Source: Terriglobales bacterium (GTDB lineage: Bacteria > Acidobacteriota > Terriglobia > Bryobacterales > Bryobacteraceae). From it: 57,338 nucleotides of DNA. The translations under genes were made by a program, and so were the position numbers. Location of the stretch: positions 1 through 57,338 of the forward strand of contig JAJFUV010000263.1 in assembly GCA_021372245.1 (NCBI GenBank), given 5' to 3'. Positions within the stretch are counted from its first letter, which is position 1; each line of letters opens with the position of its first letter. This document shows, piece after piece, positions 28,652 through 37,950 of this stretch. The notes beneath the pieces are model-generated. The model was not told the origin of the DNA, ran no database searches, and worked only from the letters and a program-made list of their open reading frames with translations.

Positions 28652-30670
28652 TCAGAAACTCACCGTGACCCCGCCCGCCGCATTCACGCCCGGCATGGTG
28701 TAGCCGGGTACCACTTCGTAGCGGCGGTCAAAGAGATTGTCCAGGGTCGTGAATATACTCCAATTCCTGCGGACGGGAACCATGATCCGGCAGGTTGCCA
28801 CCGTGTAGCCGCTCATCTGGCGGCCGTGCGCCGCGTCCGCCCAACGGCGCCCCACCGTGGTGCCGCCGATGTGTACGAAGGCCTTGCCTGCGTCGAATTC
28901 GGCCGAGTAATTCCACTTCTGCTCCGGCAAATACGGGGCCAGGTTGGTTGAACGCAAATACGCGTAGCCGGACACAAGCGACATGCGTGTCACCGGACGC
29001 CAGCGAAGCGTTGCTTCCAGGCCGCGGTTCAGGGCGCGGCCGGCGTTCGAAAGGCGGAGATTCGGATAGCGGCCCTGCGTCACGATCATGTCCGAAAGAT
29101 CCGCATAATAGCCGGTGAGGCTTGCGGCTACGTTCTTCGCCGGGCGGGCGTGCAGGCTCGCCTGGTAGTTCCACATGTATTCGGGTTTGAGCAGGGGATT
29201 CGGCGCGGGGAACAAGTACAGTTCGCGGATGGTGGGATTGCGAAAGCCGCGTGAGACCGCCGCCGCCACGGTGTATCCGTCCTTGAGCGTGTAGCTCGCG
29301 CCGGCTTCCGGCACCGTGATGGCACCCGCAATCGAATTATCGTCGTAGCGCACTCCAGCGTGGAATCGAGCGCGGATGGTGGGAGTCCACTGCAGGCGCG
29401 AGAAACCGGCGGCGGACGTCATCGAGTGCTCCCCGTAATCGAGTTTTCCCGTGACGTTGCGCGCCCGGCCGCCGTAGTGCACGACGTCGCTTCCCACCTC
29501 AGCGGTCATTTCCCGCGTAAGCGCGAAGTTCTGGCTCAAACGGAAGCCGGTAGTCTCGTCCGTGGAGCGGAATCCGTCGGTGATGTAATGGTTGCCGTTG
29601 CTTTGATAGAAGCGCATGTAGCCCCAGGTGCGGCTGGTGCTATTGTCCAGGTTGGCGCTGAAGCCGCCGCGCCCCACGCGGGCGTAACTGTTCGAAAGCG
29701 GCGCGGTTACCGGACCAGGATCCTCCACGTGAAAGTGCCCATAGCGGCCTTCGATCGACGTGCGCCAGACGGGCGAACGCGTGTAACCCATGGTGAGGCT
29801 CGCATCCTGGTCGCGGAACGTCGAACTGGGGCGGTCGCCTGCGGTGTGCGAAACGCCCGCCGTGGCCGAGTAATAGAACTTCTCCCAACGCATCGCATGC
29901 GTCAACCGGTGCTGCCCGGTGAGATAGGAACCAAGACTCGACGAGAGACGCGTGCTCACGCCCGGATGCGGGGAAGTGGGTTTCACCTCGATCGCGCCTC
30001 CCATGGCGTTGCTGCCGTAAAGCACCGAGGCCGGCCCTTCGGTCACGCTCACCGTGCCCGCGTCCGACAGGCTGTAGAAGTCCGGCAGGGGATGGCCCAT
30101 CAGGCCCTGCATGTCGGGCCGCCCGTCCACCACCACCAGGACGCCCGTGTTGGGTGACCCACCCACGCCGCGGATGGAAATCCCGCCGGTGCCGTTGGTC
30201 GAAATGCCGTAGCCCATCACCCCGCGCCGCGTCACGAACGCGCCGGGCACAAGTTGATCGACAGCGTCGAGTACCGTCCTCGCCCCGCCGCGTTCGATCT
30301 CCATGGCCGTGCTCACCACCGGAGCATGGACGGGTTCGTCACGCACTACCACGTCGATCGAGTTGCGCACCACCGCCGGGCGCAGTCTCACCACGATCTC
30401 TCCGCCGGCCGCACTGCTCAGGCGTACATCGGCAGGCTCGAAGCCGTCGCGCTCGACGCGCATCATGCCGGGCCCAGAGATCTCGATGCGCGCCGCGCCA
30501 TCCGGTCCGGTGACCACCGCTGGCCGGTCACCGGCCGCCACGCGGGCGCCCGCAACGGATGCGTTCAACGAGTCCACCACGCGGACGCGCAAGGGACCCG
30601 CCACTGCGAGGGTCTGCAAAGAGAGCAGGAGGAGAAACGAAAGTGATGTGGAAGCAGTCTGTAGTCGCAT
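28652..30670 (-). CDS. TonB-dependent outer-membrane receptor of the ECF operon
   Basis: About 672 residues from ATG 30670; a GTG at 30688 is possible but lies within the inverted repeat. A signal peptide (LSFLLLLSLQTLAVAG) is followed by a carboxypeptidase-like regulatory domain (about 20-95), a plug domain with ISIRGVGGSPNTGVLVVVDG and VTEGPASVLYGSNAMGGAIEV, and a beta-barrel ending in aromatic VTVSF. It imports a scarce substrate such as a cofactor or metal chelate across the outer membrane, with the downstream ECF genes handling the inner membrane. No cobalamin riboswitch is visible in the short upstream gap. Confidence 0.93.
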   Translation of the reverse strand: MRLQTASTSLSFLLLLSLQTLAVAGPLRVRVVDSLNASVAGARVAAGDRPAVVTGPDGAARIEISGPGMMRVERDGFEPADVRLSSAAGGEIVVRLRPAVVRNSIDVVVRDEPVHAPVVSTAMEIERGGARTVLDAVDQLVPGAFVTRRGVMGYGISTNGTGGISIRGVGGSPNTGVLVVVDGRPDMQGLMGHPLPDFYSLSDAGTVSVTEGPASVLYGSNAMGGAIEVKPTSPHPGVSTRLSSSLGSYLTGQHRLTHAMRWEKFYYSATAGVSHTAGDRPSSTFRDQDASLTMGYTRSPVWRTSIEGRYGHFHVEDPGPVTAPLSNSYARVGRGGFSANLDNSTSRTWGYMRFYQSNGNHYITDGFRSTDETTGFRLSQNFALTREMTAEVGSDVVHYGGRARNVTGKLDYGEHSMTSAAGFSRLQWTPTIRARFHAGVRYDDNSIAGAITVPEAGASYTLKDGYTVAAAVSRGFRNPTIRELYLFPAPNPLLKPEYMWNYQASLHARPAKNVAASLTGYYADLSDMIVTQGRYPNLRLSNAGRALNRGLEATLRWRPVTRMSLVSGYAYLRSTNLAPYLPEQKWNYSAEFDAGKAFVHIGGTTVGRRWADAAHGRQMSGYTVATCRIMVPVRRNWSIFTTLDNLFDRRYEVVPGYTMPGVNAAGGVTVSF

Positions 30671-30681
30671 CACAGGATACG

Positions 30682-30708
30682 GTAACACACTTATTGGAAG
30701 TGTGCTAC
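30682..30708. promoter_or_regulatory. 11-5-11 inverted repeat, probable operator of the TonB/ECF operon
   Basis: Arms GTAACACACTT and AAGTGTGCTAC pair at 10 of 11 positions around ATTGG. It lies 11 nt before the receptor ATG, within the expected leader or promoter. There is no T-run on either side, so it is not an intrinsic terminator. A dimeric repressor site is the simplest reading. Confidence 0.55.
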
Positions 30709-30803
30709 TAACTTTGCCGCACCCGTTTTTGCTAAGATCACTCGGCAGGGCCGTGCTTCTCTTTGCGGCCCGCTATCATTGATCGAACAAGTGGAGGATT
30801 CAC

Positions 30804-31970
30804 GTGGCCGCTGTGAAGTCTGGTCGTCTGATTATCGCCGCGATTCTCGCCATTCTCGTCTATGGCATGATCGCCGCCATGCTGGGCACTTTGCTGCCCA
30901 ACCTTTCTGTCAAGTTCAACCTGACCCCGGAGCAAAACGGCAATATCGCTTTCGCGCAAGCTCTCGGATTAATCATCGCTTCTGTGTCGGTTGGCCCGCT
31001 CATCGATAACAAGGGGAAGAAGACCGGCCTGTTAATGGGTCTGTTTGTGATCGCCGCCGCGCTGTTCGCTTTGCCGAACGCGGCGAGCTACGAAATGATC
31101 ATGGTCTTCATCTTTGCGCTCGGTTTGGGCGGCGGCATCATCGTGACGGCGGCCAACGCGCTGGTCAGCGATATCAATGAAGAACGCCGGTCCTCGACCT
31201 TGAATCTGTTGAACCTGTTTTTCGGCCTGGGCGGGTTGCTTACGCCGCTGATTGCCGCGCAACTGTTTGCCGGTGACGCGGTAAGCCTCTGTTACCTGGT
31301 GGCTCTTCTGACCGTGGTGACGCTCATAATGCACATCTCTACCCCGATGCCGGCGCCCAGCGGCGAGCGCGGTTTCAAGGTTTCGGAGATGGGCGGATTG
31401 CTCGGCAAGCCCACGCTGTGGCTGCTATCGCTGTTCATGTTCCTTTACTGCTCCTGCGAAGTGGGCGTATGGAACTGGCTGGCCAAGCACCTGATCGCGC
31501 AAGGCATCCCCGAGAGCCAGGCTCTGACGATTCTATCGCTCGGATTCGCGCTCGGACTGCTGATCGGCCGCATGGTGGTTTCCCGGATTCTGATCAAGGT
31601 TCCCGCCGCCACGGTGACGCTGGTCGCCTCTATCCTGATGGCGGTGACGACGTACCTTGCGCTGCAGTCGGCCGACGTGACGGTGGCCTATATTTCCGTA
31701 TTCTGCGCCGGCCTGGCCATGGCCCCGGTCTTCCCGACCACGCTGGGCATGACGGGCGACGCCTTCCGGAAGGGCACGGCGACTGCCATGGGCATCGTGA
31801 TTACCAGTGGCTGGATCGGCCTGGCGGTAAGTTCCAAGATCATCGGCGGGATCGCCGGCGGCGACAATACGCGTTTGAAGACCGCGCTGCTGCTACTTCC
31901 GGTGTTCTCTCTGATCATGGTGGTTGTGAACCTGATCCTGAGGCCGATGGTCGCCAAGGCGAAGGCGTAA
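30804..31970 (+). CDS. MFS transporter, sugar permease-like
   Basis: 388 residues with twelve hydrophobic helices and a fucose-permease-like layout (AAMLGTLLPNLSVKFNLTPEQNG near the start, GLIIASVSVGPLIDNKGKK as the loop motif, and PVFPTTLGMTGDAFRKGTATAMG in the second half). It starts at GTG behind GTGGAGGATTCAC. A -10-like TATCAT lies at 30774-30779. The convergent downstream gene is an alpha-L-fucosidase, so fucose or a related sugar is a plausible cargo; this is an inference. Confidence 0.88.
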   Translation: MAAVKSGRLIIAAILAILVYGMIAAMLGTLLPNLSVKFNLTPEQNGNIAFAQALGLIIASVSVGPLIDNKGKKTGLLMGLFVIAAALFALPNAASYEMIMVFIFALGLGGGIIVTAANALVSDINEERRSSTLNLLNLFFGLGGLLTPLIAAQLFAGDAVSLCYLVALLTVVTLIMHISTPMPAPSGERGFKVSEMGGLLGKPTLWLLSLFMFLYCSCEVGVWNWLAKHLIAQGIPESQALTILSLGFALGLLIGRMVVSRILIKVPAATVTLVASILMAVTTYLALQSADVTVAYISVFCAGLAMAPVFPTTLGMTGDAFRKGTATAMGIVITSGWIGLAVSSKIIGGIAGGDNTRLKTALLLLPVFSLIMVVVNLILRPMVAKAKA

Positions 31971-31981
31971 CCGGATGGTTT

Positions 31982-32011
31982 GTAAGGGGCGGCAAATTTG
32001 CCGCCCCTTAC
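31982..32011. terminator. Perfect 30-nt palindrome, probable bidirectional terminator
   Basis: Arms GTAAGGGGCGGCAAA and TTTGCCGCCCCTTAC are perfect complements with no spacer. In RNA the AAATTT centre would open as a loop on a GC-rich stem. It lies between the convergent MFS and fucosidase genes and reads the same in both directions, 2 nt from the fucosidase stop. Confidence 0.7.
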
Positions 32012-32013
32012 CG

Positions 32014-33300
32014 TTACCGTGTCTTCAACGCAATGACGCTGGCGTGGGCGTCGGGCGCTGCCGCAGGCACCTGAATGGATAGCTTTCCCCCGGCCTGGCG
32101 GAAACCAAGCTTCACAGAGCCCTTGAGCAGCCGGGCTTCCACCACTCTTGCCCCGAGGCCCGGCACCTCAAGTTCGCCCTTGGGCCAATCGAACACGTGC
32201 AGGTAGATGGTCTTGCCCTTGGCCGTGGTACGCGCGAAGCCGAGATTTTGAAGCGGGCCGTAGGTAGTTCCGTAGATGGCCTCGCCGTTCACCTTCATCC
32301 ACTCTCCTATTGCCAGAAGCCGCTCGGCGAACTCGGGCTGTATGGTGCCTTCCGGTGTGGGTCCCACGTTCAACAGGAAGTTGCCGCCCTTGCTGGCCAC
32401 TTCAATGAGCGTGCGGATCAGCTGCGTTGTGGACTTGTACTTCGTGTCGTTCTTGTTATAGCCCCAGGTGCCGTTGATGGTCATGCAGGTTTCCCAAAGC
32501 TGGAAATCCTCCGGTGCGGGGACGGCTCCTGGCGCCAAGGGCTTCTTCGAAGGGATGGTTTTGGGGACGAATTGTTCGGGGGTGATGTAGTCGCCGGGCG
32601 AACCGACGCGGTTGTTGGTGAGCGTCTTCGGCTGGAGTTCGCGAATCAGGCGGTCGAACCGCGTGGGATCGTACGATTTACCGCCCAGTCCGTCCCACCA
32701 GATGATGGCGACATCGCCATAGCGCGTCAGGAGTTCCGTCACCTGAAGCTGCATGTAGTCGAGGTACATGCTCCATTCCGGGCGTGTAGGCTCACCGCGC
32801 CAGTTGGTGACCGAGAGCTTGGTGGTGTCCCGATAACCGGGATGGTCCATGTCCGGCGGCGAGTAGTAGAAGCCCAGTTTCATGCCTTCGTTCCGGGCGG
32901 CTTCGACCAGCATGGCGGCGGTATCTTTCTTGTAAGGCGTGTTGGTGATCTTGTAACGGGTGAACTGCGAATCGAACATGCAGAAGCCGTCATGGTGTTT
33001 CGATGTGAACACCATGTAGCGCTGGCCGGCTGCCTTGGCGAGCTTGACCCATGCGGCCGGATCGTACTGGACGGGATTGAATCGCTCTGGTAGAGCGCGA
33101 TACTCGGGTTCACTGATGAATCCGAACCGTTTGCTGGGAGGGGTCATCAACGGCCAGGAGGCCTCCACGCTGGCGAGCGAATACGGGCCCCAGTGGATGA
33201 ACATGCCGAACTTGGCTTCGCGGAACCACGCCGTGCGATCCTCGGCGATGGCTGCGGATGCCAGTAGCATCAGGAGTGAAAAAGCAAACGAGCGTCGCAT
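32014..33300 (-). CDS. Secreted GH29 alpha-L-fucosidase
   Basis: 428 residues from ATG 33300, with a signal peptide (RRSFAFSLLMLLASAAIA). The catalytic domain shows GH29 hallmarks: WFREAKFGMFIHWGPYS, the KHHDGFCMFDS segment, YMQLQVTELLTRYG followed by IIWWDGLGG holding the nucleophile Asp, and GGNFLLNVGPTPEG. It releases alpha-L-fucose from glycans. The open frame continues to 33816 on the opposite strand of the next gene, but this is a shadow. Divergent from the GH95-like gene with only 48 nt between them. Confidence 0.95.
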   Translation of the reverse strand: MRRSFAFSLLMLLASAAIAEDRTAWFREAKFGMFIHWGPYSLASVEASWPLMTPPSKRFGFISEPEYRALPERFNPVQYDPAAWVKLAKAAGQRYMVFTSKHHDGFCMFDSQFTRYKITNTPYKKDTAAMLVEAARNEGMKLGFYYSPPDMDHPGYRDTTKLSVTNWRGEPTRPEWSMYLDYMQLQVTELLTRYGDVAIIWWDGLGGKSYDPTRFDRLIRELQPKTLTNNRVGSPGDYITPEQFVPKTIPSKKPLAPGAVPAPEDFQLWETCMTINGTWGYNKNDTKYKSTTQLIRTLIEVASKGGNFLLNVGPTPEGTIQPEFAERLLAIGEWMKVNGEAIYGTTYGPLQNLGFARTTAKGKTIYLHVFDWPKGELEVPGLGARVVEARLLKGSVKLGFRQAGGKLSIQVPAAAPDAHASVIALKTR

Positions 33301-33348
33301 GATGTTTGATTGTATGCTGGCAGTCTCGGGGAAAGGAAGATCCGGATC

Positions 33349-35859
33349 ATGAAAACGAGCCGTAGGGAATTCCTGAAGGCATCCGCGATGGCGCCGGCAG
33401 CCGCCGCCGCACCCCCGGCGGGCGGCGCCGCGCAACCCGATGGGTTCGAGATCGCACGGCGTCACGAGATCGTGCGTGACCTGCCCACCCCCAATTTCTT
33501 CGAAGGCATGCTGCTGGGCAATGGCGATATCGGCGTGGTCGCGACCGTCCGGCCTGACGCATTCGGGCTGCACATCGGCAAGGAGGACTCCTGGGATATT
33601 CGCGTCAGCGAGGATCACTACCAGCACGTGCTGACGTTCAAGGAGTTGCTCAAGCTGTGGGATCGCGCCAGCGAGGAAGCCAAGCGTCAGGGCAAGCCTG
33701 ATCTGCGCTACCTGGAAACCAGCATCGACTTCTTTGCCGATTACACCAAGAAAGTGCGGTCCAGCTACGCGCAGAGTTGGCCCCGGCCCTGGCCGTGCGG
33801 CATCGTGTGGATCCACTGGGATTCGCGCCAGGTAGAAGTGGTGGAGCAGCGTCTGGACCCCTCAAACGGCGTGTTCTCCCTCACACTCGTACACCACGAT
33901 TTGCGCGGCTCAAGGAACACCGTACACGTCACTGCTTTCGTCAACTGGAACGACGGGCACATCCACGTTTCGAGCGACGTGGCGGCGCCGTTTGTATCCG
34001 TAGCCTACTATCCGAATATCGACTCTTCGGCGAAGCTGCACGCTCCGGCGCTGGGCGGCTCGGTATCGGCAGGCTACGCGGAGTTCAATTGCTACCAGTT
34101 ATTCCCGGCGGTGGCGCCCACCGAAGAACAGCCCGAGCCGCCGCGCTCGCTCGACGACCGCAGTTTCATGTTGTGCGGAAGGTTGGTGGGTGCCTGGAAG
34201 CGCGAGACGACGGAGACGCGCCCCTCCAGGGCAGCCACACGTGAGTTCTTCCGCGCCGCCGCCGAGCAGCCGTTCCGGCTCGACCTGATGCTGGTCACGA
34301 GCCGCGATCGTCATGACAATCTCGCCTACGCGCGGAGCCAGGTGGTAGCGTTTTCCAGGCGCAACGTTGAAGAATTACGCGCCGAGAGCGAGGCGGGGTG
34401 GCGCAAGTTCTGGTCGCGCTCCGCGGTCGAGTTCGCCGACAAGGACCTGGAGCGCCTTTGGTATCACAACCAGTACTGGCTGCGGTGCTGTTTGAGGGAA
34501 GGCAAGGTCGCGCCGGGGTTGTTCGGAAACTGGATGAGCGGCAAGATCGGCACTGCGTGGCACGGCGACTACCACATGAACTACAACACGCAGCAGGTAT
34601 GGTGGGGCGTGTTTTCGTCCAACCATGTGGACCAGCATCTGCCGTATGTGGAACTGGTGGAGAACTTGCTGCCTCTCTCGGAGAAGTACGCGCGGGAGAA
34701 GTTCGAGATGCCCGGCGCGTTTTTTCCGCACTCGGCCTACCCGGTTCCCAGCCAGACCATCGCGTATCCAGTGCCCAGTTGGGGCTACGAGATCTGTGAA
34801 ACGCCCTGGACCGTGCAGAGCTTGTGGTGGCACTATCTCTACACGCTCGATAGGGACTTTCTGAAGCGCGCTTACAAGCCCATGCGCGAAGCGGCGCGCT
34901 TCCTGGCCGCCTACATGCGGAAGGAAGCCGACGGGCGCTATCACGTTTTCCCCACGGTCTCGCCGGAAAACTACGGCTTCACTGTCGATTACAAGTTGAA
35001 CAAGGATTGCATCATGGACCTGGCGCTGGCCGGGTTCCTGTTCGACGCGGTGGTGGAGGCGTCGGAGATCCTCGGCCAGGACCGGGAAGAGCGGCAGCGA
35101 TGGGCGGAAATTCGCCAGAACCTGGCGCCGTATCCAAAGGCGAAAGGCCCTTACGGCGAAGTGTGGCTGGATGTCGAGAACGCGCCCATCGAGTGGGTGT
35201 ACAACATCCCCGTGACGCTAGCGCCGGTGTTTCCCGGTGAGCAGGTGGGGCTGGACCGCGGGGTGAGCGAGATGGAGATCGCGCTCCGTACGGCCCGCAC
35301 CGTCCGGTTGGAGGGAGGTAACGACCTGGTCTACCAGCCGCTCATTCGGGCACGGCTCGGCATGCTGGATCTCGACTGGTTCAAACGCGAGGTGCGCTAC
35401 GCGCAGGTTTCCAACGGCATCGCGCAGGACAGGGTGCGGCAGATCGACGGACGCTACCGCGATTCGACCGACTTCGACTTCATGATGCGAATGGGCGTGT
35501 GGACAGAGAACCTCTCCTTGCCCGCTGTTCTCAACGAGTGCTTGATCCAGAGTTATTCGGGTACGATCCGCCTGTTTCCGAACACGCTCAACCTTGGCCC
35601 TACGCGATTTCGCGACCTGCGGGCCGTGGGTGCCATGCTGGTCAGTGCAAGCTGGGACGGCAGCGAGGTGCGCGACGTTTCCATCTTCAGCGAGAAGGGC
35701 GCGGTGTGCCGCCTGGTGAATCCGTGGCCGCAAGAGCGCGTCCGTGTGTTGCACGTGCGCAGTTCCAGTGTGGTGGACGTGAAGCGGGAAGGGTTGCGCA
35801 TCGAGTTCGAGACCCGGGCAGGTGAGCGGTACAAAGTGGAGAAGATCTCAAAGTCATGA
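33349..35859 (+). CDS. Tat-exported GH95-like (alpha/alpha)6 glycoside hydrolase
   Basis: 836 residues from ATG 33349 with a Tat signal (TSRREFLKASAMAPAAAAA). The N-terminal beta-sandwich contains FEGMLLGNGDIGVVA, like the LPIGNG region of GH95. The middle holds WMSGKIGTAWHGDYHMNYN and ETPWTVQSLWWHYLYT as in helical-barrel hydrolases, and the end has LIQSYSGTIRLFPN, matching the GH95/GH65 C-terminal domain. Family placement is by resemblance; catalytic residues were not assigned. It is paired with a GH29 fucosidase and overlaps the S9 peptidase gene by ATGA. Confidence 0.8.
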   Translation: MKTSRREFLKASAMAPAAAAAPPAGGAAQPDGFEIARRHEIVRDLPTPNFFEGMLLGNGDIGVVATVRPDAFGLHIGKEDSWDIRVSEDHYQHVLTFKELLKLWDRASEEAKRQGKPDLRYLETSIDFFADYTKKVRSSYAQSWPRPWPCGIVWIHWDSRQVEVVEQRLDPSNGVFSLTLVHHDLRGSRNTVHVTAFVNWNDGHIHVSSDVAAPFVSVAYYPNIDSSAKLHAPALGGSVSAGYAEFNCYQLFPAVAPTEEQPEPPRSLDDRSFMLCGRLVGAWKRETTETRPSRAATREFFRAAAEQPFRLDLMLVTSRDRHDNLAYARSQVVAFSRRNVEELRAESEAGWRKFWSRSAVEFADKDLERLWYHNQYWLRCCLREGKVAPGLFGNWMSGKIGTAWHGDYHMNYNTQQVWWGVFSSNHVDQHLPYVELVENLLPLSEKYAREKFEMPGAFFPHSAYPVPSQTIAYPVPSWGYEICETPWTVQSLWWHYLYTLDRDFLKRAYKPMREAARFLAAYMRKEADGRYHVFPTVSPENYGFTVDYKLNKDCIMDLALAGFLFDAVVEASEILGQDREERQRWAEIRQNLAPYPKAKGPYGEVWLDVENAPIEWVYNIPVTLAPVFPGEQVGLDRGVSEMEIALRTARTVRLEGGNDLVYQPLIRARLGMLDLDWFKREVRYAQVSNGIAQDRVRQIDGRYRDSTDFDFMMRMGVWTENLSLPAVLNECLIQSYSGTIRLFPNTLNLGPTRFRDLRAVGAMLVSASWDGSEVRDVSIFSEKGAVCRLVNPWPQERVRVLHVRSSSVVDVKREGLRIEFETRAGERYKVEKISKS

Positions 35860-37928
35860 AAAAGTTTGTTGTTGTTCTGGCGGCCTTGCTTGCCGCGGTG
35901 GCCGCGTCCGCCAGGACGCCCCTTACTCACGAATCCATGTGGTTGATGAAGCGCGTCGGCGCGCCTTCACCCAGCCCCGATGGTCAATGGGTGGTGTTCA
36001 GCGTCGTCGAACCGTCCTACGACGAAAAGGAACAGACGTCGGATTTGTGGCTGGTCCGCGCCGACGGCATCGGTGCGCCCCGGCGGATCACTTTCTCCAA
36101 GGCGGGGGAAAGCGGTGTGGCGTGGAGTCCGGACAGCAGGCGCATCGCCTTCAGCACGAAACGCGAAAACGACGAGGTCAGCCAGATTTACATATTGGAC
36201 CTTGCGGCGGGCGGCGAGGCCATGAGGGTGACGTCGTTGTCGGCCGGGGCCTCCCAGCCGCGCTTCAGCCCCGATGGGCGGCGGCTTCTGTTCCAAAGCA
36301 CGGTCTATCCAGGCGCCGTAGATGATGCAGCGAACAGGAAGATCGCCGACGAGCGCAAGGCGCGGAAGTACAACGCGCGCGTTTACGACGGGTTTCCCAT
36401 ACGCAACTGGGACCGCTGGCTGGACGACCGCCAGGTGCACCTGTTCGTGCAGGCGGTGGAGCCGGGCGCAACGGCACGCGATCTGCTGGCCGGGACGAAG
36501 CTGTGCGCGGGGGCCGGCTTTGGCGGAGTTAGCGGCATGTCGGGCGACGACTTGCAGCCGGTGTGGGCGCCGGACGGCAAGGCAGTTGTGTTCGTGGCGA
36601 CGGAGAACCGGAACCAGGCCGCGTATGCGACTGTTGTCACTCACCTGTACAGCGTCAGCACGACCGGGGGCGAACCCGTGGCGCTGACTCGGGGCGACAC
36701 CACTTACGCGAAGCCCGTCTTTTCGCCCGATGGAAAGGCGCTCTACGCCCTGGCCAATCGCGAGGCGGGGGTCAGTGGCAGCCTGGACCGGCTGGTACGA
36801 TTCGCTTGGCCCTCTCCGGACGACCCTGCCTTCGTGACGCCCGGGTGGGAGCGCTCCGTTGGGGCTTTTGCGCTTAGTCCCGACAGCGGCACCATCTTCA
36901 TGACTGCCGAGGAAGCAGGCTTGGTGAAGCTGTTCTCCGTTCGGGCGTCGGGCGGGGAAGTCAAGAATGCTTTCGAACAGGCCTCGGGCGCATACTCCGG
37001 ACTCTCCATCCCGCCGCGAGCATCCGAGCTGGTGCTCATCGTTAATTGGGAAAGCGCGGTGAGTCCGGCCGAGGTCTATCGGGTGGACCTTGCGGCCAAC
37101 CGGCAGGGCCGCCTGACGGACTTCAACACCGCGCGGTCGATGGAGATCGACTGGCAGCCTACCAGGCATTTCTGGTTCAAGTCCAAAGCCGGCAAGCCCA
37201 TCCATAGCCTCCTTGTGCTGCCCCCGAATTTCGATCCCGCAAAGAAATACCCGCTCCTGACGCTGATCCACGGGGGACCGCATAGCATGAGCACGGACCA
37301 CTTCTTTTTGCGCTGGAATCCACACCTGCTGGCCTCGCCCGGCTACGTGGTGATCCAGACGAACTACACCGGTTCGACTGGTTTCGGAGAACAATTCGCG
37401 CGCGACATCCGGTTCGATCCCTTCAAAACGCCGGGGGACGAGATCAATCAAGCGGTGGAGGAAGCCGCGCGACGCTTTGCTTTCGTCGATGGAACGCGTG
37501 TGGCGGCTGCCGGCGCCAGCTATGGCGGCCACATGGTGAACTGGCTACAGGCCACTACTACGAGCTACAAGTGCCTGGTGGGCCACGCCGGACTCATCAA
37601 TCTCGAATCACAGTGGGGCACCAGTGACACGATTTACCACCGCGAAGCCGATGCGGGAGGCCCCCCGTGGGAGCAGGGCAAGGTTTGGCTCGAGCAAAAT
37701 CCCATCCGGTTCGCAAGGAACTTCCGTACCCCGGTTCTGCTCACCATTGGGGAGAACGATTTCCGCGTGCCGCTGAATCAGACGTTAGAAAACTGGAGTG
37801 TACTTCAGCGCATGAAAGTCCCCAGCCGATTAATCGTCTTTCCGGGTGCCAATCACTGGATTCAGAAGGGCGAAGACAGCCGGTACTTTTACAGAGAAGT
37901 CCTCGCCTGGCTCGCAAAGTATCTTTAG
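35856..37928 (+). CDS. Secreted S9-family prolyl oligopeptidase-like peptidase
   Basis: 690 residues with a signal peptide (KKFVVVLAALLAAVAASA). A WD40-like propeller (PSPSPDGQWVVFSV, WSPDSRRIAFSTK, FSPDGRRLLFQS) covers the alpha/beta-hydrolase domain, where the catalytic triad is Ser555 in GASYGGH, Asp635 in ENDFRV and His667 in ANHWI. It probably cleaves peptides in the periplasm or outside the cell. The start overlaps the upstream hydrolase stop (35856-35859), so both are co-translated, linking glycan and peptide scavenging. Confidence 0.94.
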   Translation: MKKFVVVLAALLAAVAASARTPLTHESMWLMKRVGAPSPSPDGQWVVFSVVEPSYDEKEQTSDLWLVRADGIGAPRRITFSKAGESGVAWSPDSRRIAFSTKRENDEVSQIYILDLAAGGEAMRVTSLSAGASQPRFSPDGRRLLFQSTVYPGAVDDAANRKIADERKARKYNARVYDGFPIRNWDRWLDDRQVHLFVQAVEPGATARDLLAGTKLCAGAGFGGVSGMSGDDLQPVWAPDGKAVVFVATENRNQAAYATVVTHLYSVSTTGGEPVALTRGDTTYAKPVFSPDGKALYALANREAGVSGSLDRLVRFAWPSPDDPAFVTPGWERSVGAFALSPDSGTIFMTAEEAGLVKLFSVRASGGEVKNAFEQASGAYSGLSIPPRASELVLIVNWESAVSPAEVYRVDLAANRQGRLTDFNTARSMEIDWQPTRHFWFKSKAGKPIHSLLVLPPNFDPAKKYPLLTLIHGGPHSMSTDHFFLRWNPHLLASPGYVVIQTNYTGSTGFGEQFARDIRFDPFKTPGDEINQAVEEAARRFAFVDGTRVAAAGASYGGHMVNWLQATTTSYKCLVGHAGLINLESQWGTSDTIYHREADAGGPPWEQGKVWLEQNPIRFARNFRTPVLLTIGENDFRVPLNQTLENWSVLQRMKVPSRLIVFPGANHWIQKGEDSRYFYREVLAWLAKYL

Positions 37929-37950
37929 TTTGAAACCGGGAGGCGCCATC

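Noticed and set aside
30671..30803. Cobalamin riboswitch before the TonB receptor
   Set aside because: Only about 130 nt are available between divergent genes and no conserved B12-box was seen.
33301..33816. Upstream extension of the fucosidase frame
   Set aside because: It lies antisense to the GH95-like gene; the ATG at 33300 starts a clean signal peptide.
35967..37532. A 521-codon minus-strand frame inside the S9 peptidase gene
   Set aside because: Antisense shadow; the plus-strand protein has a complete propeller and catalytic triad.
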